Of a stretch of 10,092 bases of DNA, positions 1 through 4,523 are shown piece after piece (the first letter of the stretch is position 1; every line of letters starts with the position of its first letter). The notes beneath the pieces were generated by a model. That model saw only the letters and a list, made by a program, of their open reading frames with translations, was not told the DNA's origin and made no database searches. The position numbers and the translations under genes are program-made. This DNA comes from Microbacteriaceae bacterium (GTDB taxonomy: Bacteria > Actinomycetota > Actinomycetes > Actinomycetales > Microbacteriaceae): contig JALRLI010000039.1 of assembly GCA_023254555.1 (NCBI GenBank), forward strand, positions 1-10,092. The letters run 5' to 3'.

Positions 1-1
1 A

Positions 2-505
2 GGGCTCGAGGCCCGACTCGGCACCATCGAGGACGACCTCAGCATCGGCGCCGACTTCATCAAGGGATGGCTCGAGCTGCTGCGCGACCCCTACGAGCTA
101 TACCGCAACGCGAGCAACGACATGCGCCGCGAACTGAATCAGGCGATCTTCAAGCGAATCTTCGTCCTCGATCAGGACCGCGCCGAGTCAGAACTGCAGG
201 AACCCGTGCGCCTTCTGCTCGAAGCACAAGCCGAGTGGGCTGCATCGTTCGGCGTCGGTATTGATCTCGAGACAAACGAAAACGACGCCGAAGCGTCGCT
301 GGATTCTGGAACGACTAGAGAAGACCAACTAGAGACCGTGGAAAGGGACTTTAGTTCTAGTAAGCGTTCTCTGGTGCCCCTGAAGAGACTCGAACTCCCA
401 ACCAACTCCTTAGGACGGAGGTGCTCTTCCATTGAGCTACAGAGGCGCATCAGCATCAAGGCTAATTCGCCCACTGGCAATGAGCAAAATCGCTTGCCTT
501 ATTAG
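2..505 (+). CDS. Large serine recombinase, C-terminal part (5' end outside window)
   Basis: Reading frame 2 is open from the window edge to a TAG at 503-505, giving 167 residues. The N-terminal half resembles the C-terminal segment of large serine recombinases (site-specific integrases): a helical stretch with W-L-E-L-L, then PYELYRNASNDMRRELNQAIF, a basic KRIFV strand, and a closing EPVRLLLEAQ, like the 'LREPFAELL' end typical of actinobacterial members. The catalytic resolvase domain and zinc ribbon would lie to the left. From about residue 100 the protein has no family character, and from codon 124 it is an antisense read-through of the tRNA-Arg gene, so the last ~45 residues may not be functional. 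The start is richer in GC than the chromosomal genes to the right. I infer that this is the integrase of an element inserted at the tRNA. Moderately sure of the family; the natural C-terminus is uncertain. Confidence 0.7.
   Translation, partial: GLEARLGTIEDDLSIGADFIKGWLELLRDPYELYRNASNDMRRELNQAIFKRIFVLDQDRAESELQEPVRLLLEAQAEWAASFGVGIDLETNENDAEASLDSGTTREDQLETVERDFSSSKRSLVPLKRLELPTNSLGRRCSSIELQRRISIKANSPTGNEQNRLPY
314..362. repeat. Short direct and inverted repeats beside the tRNA 3' end
   Basis: ACTAGAGA occurs at 314-321 and again at 328-335 (14-bp period). ACTAGAACTA occurs inverted at 353-362 (read on the plus strand as TAGTTCTAGT). All three lie just inside the presumed element, 10-60 bp from the tRNA 3' end. 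They could be recombinase-binding repeats of the attachment site or chance; no function is shown. Confidence 0.3.
372..446 (-). tRNA. tRNA-Arg (anticodon CCT)
   Basis: Read on the minus strand, a 75-nt cloverleaf folds with acceptor stem GCCTCTG/CAGGGGC (one T-G wobble) and discriminator A. CCA is encoded. The D arm is GCTC-AATGGAA-GAGC, the anticodon arm CCTCC-GTCCTAA-GGAGT, the variable region TGGTT and the T arm GGGAG-TTCGAGT-CTCTT. The anticodon loop has T33, CCT and A37, so it decodes AGG. Two details are unusual: position 32 is G rather than a pyrimidine, with a C-T mismatch at 27-43, and the T stem begins with two G-T pairs. The 3' end abuts and overlaps the serine recombinase gene on the other strand, which fits a tRNA used as an integration target. 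It is probably still functional, because the stems are otherwise intact and a good promoter precedes it. Confidence 0.9.
459..487 (-). promoter_or_regulatory. Promoter of tRNA-Arg
   Basis: On the minus strand a -35 TTGCTC (482-487) and a -10 TAGCCT (459-464) are 17 bp apart. The -10 ends 12 nt before the first base of the mature tRNA, leaving room for a short 5' leader. The -10 resembles the TAGRCT boxes found at other genes in this window. Confidence 0.5.
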
Positions 506-1176
506 GGCAGGCGGATAATGACCGCGTAGTTGTTTGGATTGGCATCGATACCGGTTTCAACTGTGTTGCCGTTGAAGCCACCGTGAATCGCACCACCGCC
601 GGTGTAAATCGCAACGTGTCCGCCGCGCATCATGATGTCACCGGGCTGCGCATCTGCTGGGTTCACACGGGTTCCGTAGCTTCCGAAGCCCATTGGCGCG
701 AGGTCGCCGACGCTGTACCCAATCGCACGCAGTGCGCGCTCTACCAAAGCGGTGCAGTCTTGGCGCTGGCCAAGCTGTGCTCGAGCCGCGGCGAGGAGCC
801 CTGCAGCGCCAACACCCACCGGCACGTTTGCGTAGGTTGCACGCAGCGCTGCGAGAGCAGCTGCGTCACCCGCAGCGGCCTGAGCGATACGAGCCGCTTC
901 TTCGCGCTGCGCCGTTGCGATCTCGGTTGAGGTCATTCCCTCGAGTCGCTCGAATGCCACCGTGGTAGCGGCTGAGGTATCGGTCGCCAGAGTCTGTGCG
1001 TCAGCGTATGTTTCTTCGCTGGGAGCAATCGGGGCGGCGTATGCGGGGAGTGCCACCGTACCGACGATGCCTGCACTCACTACAACAGCAAGAATGCCTC
1101 GAATGTTGAGTTTTGCCTTAGTTGCCTTTGCTTTGCGTGGATTTTTTTCCACCGCTGCATCAGGGATTCGTGCCAA
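502..1176 (-). CDS. Secreted NlpC/P60-family cell-wall peptidase
   Basis: A 224-residue protein. A basic N-terminus (KNPRKAKATKAK), a hydrophobic stretch (about 28-44) and AYA-AP give a Sec signal peptide with cleavage near residue 47. Residues 48-125 are an Ala/Thr-rich linker with helical potential. The C-terminal ~100 residues fit an NlpC/P60 cysteine peptidase, an enzyme class that cuts stem peptides of peptidoglycan: GQRQDCTALVERAL with candidate nucleophile C141, then PGDIM, GGHVAIYTGG with H187, and H198 as a possible third catalytic residue. The start is TTG at 1176: an in-frame TGA lies 11 codons upstream, no ATG is near, and AAGG lies 8 nt before the TTG. GTG at codon 9 is a weaker alternative. 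It has its own promoter, and transcription runs toward the tRNA. Only a weak 5-7 bp stem (476-498) follows the stop. Family sure; exact cleavage site on peptidoglycan unknown. Confidence 0.85.
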   Translation of the reverse strand: MARIPDAAVEKNPRKAKATKAKLNIRGILAVVVSAGIVGTVALPAYAAPIAPSEETYADAQTLATDTSAATTVAFERLEGMTSTEIATAQREEAARIAQAAAGDAAALAALRATYANVPVGVGAAGLLAAARAQLGQRQDCTALVERALRAIGYSVGDLAPMGFGSYGTRVNPADAQPGDIMMRGGHVAIYTGGGAIHGGFNGNTVETGIDANPNNYAVIIRLP

Positions 1177-1242
1177 AATTTCGACCTTACGTTCGCTTTT
1201 GCTGAGTCATTTCACCTTGTTTTGGGCGAAAAACCAAGTTTG

Positions 1243-1271
1243 AGCCTAGCCGAAACGCACTCACTTGTCAC
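1243..1271 (-). promoter_or_regulatory. Promoter of the NlpC/P60 gene
   Basis: On the minus strand a -35 GTGACA (1266-1271) and a -10 TAGGCT (1243-1248) are separated by exactly 17 bp. The predicted start is near 1236, leaving a leader of about 60 nt before the TTG. This lies in the 116-bp gap after the regulator gene, so the peptidase need not depend on read-through. I looked for a cyclic-di-AMP (ydaO-type) riboswitch, common upstream of such genes in actinobacteria, and do not recognise one. Confidence 0.45.
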
Positions 1272-1292
1272 GTTGAGGCGTCGGAATGTGTC

Positions 1293-1985
1293 TTATTTCG
1301 CAACGAAAATGTGGGCAGCGATGTCCAAATTCAAGTCAATTGACTTGCCGGTAGAGCTAACGGTTACGGTCACCGTTTTTCCCTGCCAGACAAAGGATGC
1401 AGGGCATCCTGGCAAGAGCCCAATCTGCCGAAATTCGGCGAGCAATTCGGGATCGGTCTGCACCTGTTCTGCAAATCTCCTGACAGTTGCCTGAATTGGT
1501 GGCCGCTCGCCGCTGATCAGCTCAAGCAATGACACAACGCCATCACGAAATTCTGCTGCGTCGGTTTGCCCCAAGTCGGCCAGACCCGGAATCGGATTGC
1601 CATAGGGTGACTCGGTCACGCCGCCGAGCATGCCAACGATTTTTCGTTCCACGTTCTCGCTCATCACGTGCTCCCAACGACACGCTTCTTCGTGCACGTA
1701 TTCCCACTCGAGCCCGATCACGTCGGCCAGAAGTCGTTCAGCAAGTCGATGCTTGCGCATCACTTCGGTTGCCTTCTTCCGGCCCACCTCGGTGAACTCT
1801 AAGTGCCGATCGCCGTTCACCCGAACCAAACCGTCACGCTCCATTCGGGCAACGGTTTGCGAAACGGTCGGACCTGAGTGGCCAATGCGCTCAGTAATGC
1901 GAGCGCGCATTGCTACGATGCCTTCTTCTTCGAGCTCCAGAATGGTTCGAAGATACATCTCAGTTGTGTCGATTAGATCGGTCAA
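1293..1985 (-). CDS. dtxR: DtxR/IdeR-family iron-dependent transcriptional regulator
   Basis: A 230-residue, full-length three-domain repressor. Residues 1-73 are the winged helix (LIDTTEMYLRTI, then SGPTVSQTVARMERDGLV as recognition region). Residues 74-140 form the dimer and metal-binding domain. Residues ~150-230 are the SH3-like domain. By alignment from memory with IdeR, every metal ligand sits at the IdeR number: M10, C102, E105 and H106 for one site, and H79, E83 and H98 for the other. The SH3-domain pair also appears, as E173 and Q176. Iron-activated repression of uptake and storage genes is the known role of this family; the regulon here is unknown. The start is TTG at 1985, supported by GAGGA 8 nt upstream and the canonical N-terminus. 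It is divergent from serC with a shared 65-bp control region. Very sure of the family. Confidence 0.95.
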   Translation of the reverse strand: MTDLIDTTEMYLRTILELEEEGIVAMRARITERIGHSGPTVSQTVARMERDGLVRVNGDRHLEFTEVGRKKATEVMRKHRLAERLLADVIGLEWEYVHEEACRWEHVMSENVERKIVGMLGGVTESPYGNPIPGLADLGQTDAAEFRDGVVSLLELISGERPPIQATVRRFAEQVQTDPELLAEFRQIGLLPGCPASFVWQGKTVTVTVSSTGKSIDLNLDIAAHIFVAK

Positions 1986-1993
1986 TCGGCAAG

Positions 1994-2022
1994 TCCTCGT
2001 CGGTATCTCTCCCGTAAGCCTA
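1994..2022 (-). promoter_or_regulatory. Promoter -10 and ribosome binding site of dtxR
   Basis: On the minus strand, -10 TAGGCT lies at 2017-2022, predicting a start near 2010, and GAGGA (1994-1998) stands 8 nt before the TTG start codon. The leader is about 25 nt. No good -35 is visible at 16-18 bp. The ribosome site is what fixes the TTG start. Confidence 0.5.
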
Positions 2023-2045
2023 TCTGCTCTGCTCAGATTAGACTT
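2016..2045. repeat. Imperfect inverted repeat between dtxR and serC
   Basis: The left arm AAGCCTATCTG (2016-2026) pairs with the right arm CAGATTAGACTT (2034-2045), with one mismatch (2019/2042) and one extra T (2038), around a 7-bp centre. Each arm contains one of the two opposed -10 boxes. This could be an operator governing both genes, or simply the consequence of two similar -10 elements facing away from each other. Confidence 0.4.
2039..2044 (+). promoter_or_regulatory. -10 box of serC, leaderless start
   Basis: TAGACT ends 6 bp before the serC ATG, which places the transcription start at or next to the A of the start codon. No Shine-Dalgarno sequence precedes the ATG. Both facts fit a leaderless mRNA, a common arrangement in actinobacteria. 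Confidence 0.55.
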
Positions 2046-2050
2046 GTCTC

Positions 2051-3163
2051 ATGGCTGACATCACTATTCCGAGTAATCTCCTTCCTGCAGACGGCCGCTT
2101 CGGCTGCGGACCATCCAAAGTGCGTACTGAGCAGATTGAGTTTTTAGCCAGCCTCAACCCAAGCGTTATCGGCACCTCTCATCGTCAGTCGGCAGTGAAA
2201 GACCTCGTCAAGAGCGTTCAGGATGGACTTGCAGAGCTGTTCCGCATCCCAGAAGGCTACGAAGTTTTGCTCGGCAATGGCGGAGCAACAGCGTTTTGGG
2301 ATTCAGCAGTTCACTCACTCATCGAGAACAGAAGCCAGCATCTGACATTCGGTGAGTTCGGAGCCAAGTTCGGGGCGGCCGCGAAAGCGCCGTTCCTCGA
2401 GGCACCCGACATCATCGCAGCCGAGCCAGGAACCCGTTCAGAGGTTCAACCCCACGAGGGCATAGACGTCTACGCGTGGCCCCACAACGAAACCTCCACT
2501 GGCGTGATGGCTCCGGTGAAGCGCGTGCAGGCAGATGCGGGCGCACTGACGGTGATTGATGCCACGAGCGCTGCCGGCGGTATTGATTTCGATGCGAGTC
2601 AAGCCGATGTCTACTACTTCTCTCCACAGAAAAACTTCGGGTCAGACGGCGGCATTTGGTTCGCGCTCTTCTCTCCCGCAGCCCTTGAGCGCGTTGAAAA
2701 AATTGAGGCGAGCGGTCGCTACATTCCAGATTTCTTGAAGCTCTCCAACGCCGTCTCGAACTCGCGTTTGAACCAGACACTGAACACGCCTGCCCTTGGC
2801 ACAATCGCGATGCTCGACGAGCAGGTTCGATGGATGAACAACCAGGGCGGATTGGCGTGGGCTTCGAATCGCACGAAACAGTCTTCCGACATCCTGTACA
2901 CCTGGGCAGAAAATTGCCCGGTGGCAACTCCGTTCGTGGCGAACCCAGACCACCGTTCGCAGGTTGTGGTGACGATTGACTTCGACACCGTTGATGCGTC
3001 AGCGATTTCGAAGGCGCTGCGTGCGAACGGAATCGTTGATACTGAGCCTTACCGCAAGCTGGGCCGAAACCAGCTTCGTATTGCAACGTTCACCGCAATC
3101 GATCCTGCTGATGTTGAGAAGCTGACGCATGCCATCGACTTCGTGCTCGAGCAAATTGGCTAG
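2051..3163 (+). CDS. serC: Phosphoserine aminotransferase
   Basis: 370 residues, full length for the actinobacterial type. It catalyses the PLP-dependent transamination of 3-phosphohydroxypyruvate with glutamate to phosphoserine, the second step of serine synthesis; SerC enzymes often also act in pyridoxal phosphate synthesis. Visible signatures are the N-terminal RFGCGPSKVR, GTSHRQ (44-45) for phosphate contact, GNGGATAFWD near the cofactor, HNETSTGV, VIDATSAAGG with D170 facing the PLP nitrogen, and SPQKNFGSDGG with K194 as the Schiff-base lysine. The C-terminal small domain ends with RKLGRNQLRIATF. The ATG at 2051 is preceded by a -10 box rather than a ribosome site. It is divergent from the iron regulator and convergent with the DUF3027 gene, whose stop is 3 bp away, so no separate terminator fits between them. 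Identification is firm. Confidence 0.95.
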   Translation: MADITIPSNLLPADGRFGCGPSKVRTEQIEFLASLNPSVIGTSHRQSAVKDLVKSVQDGLAELFRIPEGYEVLLGNGGATAFWDSAVHSLIENRSQHLTFGEFGAKFGAAAKAPFLEAPDIIAAEPGTRSEVQPHEGIDVYAWPHNETSTGVMAPVKRVQADAGALTVIDATSAAGGIDFDASQADVYYFSPQKNFGSDGGIWFALFSPAALERVEKIEASGRYIPDFLKLSNAVSNSRLNQTLNTPALGTIAMLDEQVRWMNNQGGLAWASNRTKQSSDILYTWAENCPVATPFVANPDHRSQVVVTIDFDTVDASAISKALRANGIVDTEPYRKLGRNQLRIATFTAIDPADVEKLTHAIDFVLEQIG

Positions 3164-3166
3164 TCG

Positions 3167-3781
3167 CTAAACGCGCTCTTCGCTCTCCGCGTCAGCTGCG
3201 TCGCCGTCGTCTTCGTCTTCGTCGTCCTGGAGTTCGTCTTCGTCGAGTGCATCGATGTCGACTCCGTCAATTTCGTCGTCGAAGTCGCTGAAGTCGTTGT
3301 CTAGAATTTCGTCTTCATCGTCGTCTTCATCGAGCTCGTCATCGTCGAGGTCTGCGTCGTCCGCGTCGTCGTCGTCAAGGTCATCGTCGAGCTCGTCTTC
3401 AACCTCTGCTTCAGCATCGTCTGAATCCTCACCATTCGCGAGCCGCTCAGCTTCGAGCGCGGCTTGCTGCTCTTTGTAGGCGGCGAGACGAACTGACCAG
3501 GGCACCCATTCGGGTGAAAGCAGAGCTCCCTCCCCTGGCAGAAGCTCAACCTCAAGCACTGTCGGCTCAGCTTCGGGAGTGGCTTTGGCGAGCGAGGCGG
3601 CCCACCGCCATCCGGGGTAGCCCTTCATCGTGCACTCAAAGAAGAGTGTCACCGCGCCTGAGTCGTCAACCTCGTGCCCCGATAATGCACCGATGGTGCT
3701 TTCATCGGTGATTTCGAGGAGCGCTTTTTTCGCTAAGTTCTCTGACCCAAGCAGTTCGTCAAGTGATGATTTTTTTGGCAT
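3167..3781 (-). CDS. DUF3027-family protein with long acidic tail
   Basis: 204 residues. Residues 1-115 carry the conserved DUF3027 core: GYPGWRWAASLAK (54-66), a VLEVELLPGEGALLSPEWVPW segment (75-95) and RLAAYKEQ. The function of this actinobacterial family is not known to me. From E118 to E202, 56 of 85 residues are Asp or Glu and none is Lys or Arg: a low-complexity, surely disordered acidic tail encoded by GAC/GAT/GAG/GAA runs. Family members I remember are longer and end in a Cys/His-containing segment (GCGAHSE-like), which is absent here, so the tail seems to take its place. The ATG shares its A with the stop of the cold-shock gene upstream (TAATG), implying translational coupling; no clear ribosome site is seen. 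The role of the tail is unknown; nucleic-acid mimicry or binding of a basic partner is conceivable. Confidence 0.8.
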   Translation of the reverse strand: MPKKSSLDELLGSENLAKKALLEITDESTIGALSGHEVDDSGAVTLFFECTMKGYPGWRWAASLAKATPEAEPTVLEVELLPGEGALLSPEWVPWSVRLAAYKEQQAALEAERLANGEDSDDAEAEVEDELDDDLDDDDADDADLDDDELDEDDDEDEILDNDFSDFDDEIDGVDIDALDEDELQDDEDEDDGDAADAESEERV

Positions 3782-4158
3782 TAGCTGTCGAGTTCGTCAG
3801 CTACTCGCCGAAGCATCGAAGCCACTTTGCGACCCTGTTCGCCTTCGGGATAGTGACCGGCCTTCAACTTTGAACCAACCCCGTCAAGCAGTTTCACCAG
3901 GTCTTCAACGATGATGGCCATGTCGTCGGCTGGTTTGCGATGAAGTCGAGCGCGAGTGGGTGCATCGATGACGTTCACCGACAAGGCCTGTGCGCCACGC
4001 TTGCCGTCAACAATGGAGTACTCAAGGCGAGTTCCGGTGCGCACATGCACGCCCTCGGGCATCGCAGATGCGTGCAGAAAAACTTCTTGACCGTCATCGC
4101 CCGCGATAAAGCCGAAACCTTTATCTTCGTCGTAAAACTTGACCTTGCCAGTTGGCAT
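3781..4158 (-). CDS. Cold-shock-domain protein, C-terminally extended
   Basis: 125 residues. The first ~67 are a cold-shock domain with both RNA-binding motifs, KGFGFI (RNP1, 13-18) and VFLHAS (RNP2, 26-31), a single-stranded RNA/DNA chaperone fold. Residues ~68-125 add a charged, mainly helical extension (IVEDLVKLLDGVGSKL, then MLRRVADELDS) that short CspA proteins lack; the M. tuberculosis CspB-type protein has a similar length. I chose the ATG at 4158 because it gives the usual MPTGKVKF start and has AAGGAG 11 nt upstream. An in-frame ATG at 4203 would add 15 residues of no family character and has no ribosome site. The gene overlaps DUF3027 by one base, forming a two-gene operon, and its promoter is divergent from the XPB operon. 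Family sure. Confidence 0.9.
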   Translation of the reverse strand: MPTGKVKFYDEDKGFGFIAGDDGQEVFLHASAMPEGVHVRTGTRLEYSIVDGKRGAQALSVNVIDAPTRARLHRKPADDMAIIVEDLVKLLDGVGSKLKAGHYPEGEQGRKVASMLRRVADELDS

Positions 4159-4169
4159 TGAACTCACTT

Positions 4170-4175
4170 CTCCTT
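4170..4175 (-). promoter_or_regulatory. Ribosome binding site deciding the cold-shock gene start
   Basis: AAGGAG on the minus strand, 11 nt before the ATG at 4158. It favours this start over the in-frame ATG at 4203, although the spacing is slightly long. Confidence 0.55.
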
Positions 4176-4216
4176 CACCCCAGAAGAGAGACTGGCTCTG
4201 CATCCCGGGCGTATTT

Positions 4217-4222
4217 AGTCTA
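4217..4222 (-). promoter_or_regulatory. -10 box of the cold-shock/DUF3027 operon
   Basis: TAGACT on the minus strand predicts a start near 4210 and a leader of about 52 nt to the ATG at 4158. No convincing -35 is seen. It stands back to back with the -10 of the XPB operon, 23 bp away. Confidence 0.45.
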
Positions 4223-4245
4223 ACTTGAACGGGCCATCCAAGCTG

Positions 4246-4251
4246 TAGGCT
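4246..4251 (+). promoter_or_regulatory. -10 box of the membrane protein/XPB operon, near-leaderless start
   Basis: TAGGCT ends 8 bp before the ATG at 4260, so transcription should begin at, or one or two bases before, the start codon. No Shine-Dalgarno sequence is present. This parallels the serC arrangement. Confidence 0.5.
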
Positions 4252-4259
4252 TAATAGCT

Positions 4260-4523
4260 ATGGCAAAAACAGAAGAAGATGCACCCCTGATCGAACGGAT
4301 ACTTGCAATTTTTGTTGTCACGAGTGTGGTGGCGTCCATTGTCGCTTTCGTGATTGTGATGATTGCGAGTGCAACTGGCGCTCCCTCATCCACCTTCAGC
4401 GAGGGGATCTGGCCAATTTTGACCTGGATTAGCTACGTTGGTTTGCCAGCGGGGCTCATCGCGATCATCGTGCTGTTAATCATGAATATTTCGCGTCGTT
4501 CAAAGCAGCAAAAACGTAAATGA
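4260..4523 (+). CDS. Small two-helix membrane protein of unknown function
   Basis: 87 residues. Two hydrophobic segments are clear: about 11-36 (ILAIFVVTSVVASIVAFVIV) and about 50-76 (WPILTWISYVGLPAGLIAII). They are joined by a short Gly/Pro/Ser loop. The N-terminus is acidic (KTEEDAP) and the C-terminus strongly basic (RRSKQQKRK), so by the positive-inside rule both ends are probably cytoplasmic. I recognise no enzymatic motif or named family. It opens the XPB operon: its stop overlaps the next start as ATGA, which suggests translational coupling to the helicase-associated protein. Its mRNA looks leaderless. A role with DNA repair proteins is suggested only by position. It could equally be a small envelope protein that happens to lead the operon. 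Confidence 0.75.
   Translation: MAKTEEDAPLIERILAIFVVTSVVASIVAFVIVMIASATGAPSSTFSEGIWPILTWISYVGLPAGLIAIIVLLIMNISRRSKQQKRK

Noticed and set aside
172..480. Minus-strand open frame across the recombinase end and tRNA
   Set aside because: It is the antisense of the recombinase frame and includes the tRNA; the translation has no family resemblance and no ribosome site.
476..498. GGCAA/TTGCC stem just after the NlpC/P60 stop as a terminator
   Set aside because: Only 5 bp (7 with a 3-nt bulge), no T-tract, and it overlaps the -35 of the tRNA promoter.
1177..1292. Cyclic-di-AMP riboswitch upstream of the peptidase
   Set aside because: Expected from actinobacterial parallels, but the leader after the predicted promoter is only ~60 nt and I recognise none of the conserved core.
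3161..3169. Terminator between the convergent serC and DUF3027 genes
   Set aside because: Only 3 bp separate the stops, and no hairpin spanning the ends was found.
3255..3479. Poly-serine open frame on the plus strand
   Set aside because: It is purely the complement of the GAC/GAT/GAG repeats encoding the acidic tail of the DUF3027 protein.
4211..4229. Partial DtxR box (TTAGTCTAACTTGA) over the cold-shock promoter, and a weaker one over the dtxR -10
   Set aside because: By hand, 11 and 10 of 19 positions match the DtxR consensus, mostly because TAGRCT -10 boxes share its core; this is too low to call an operator.
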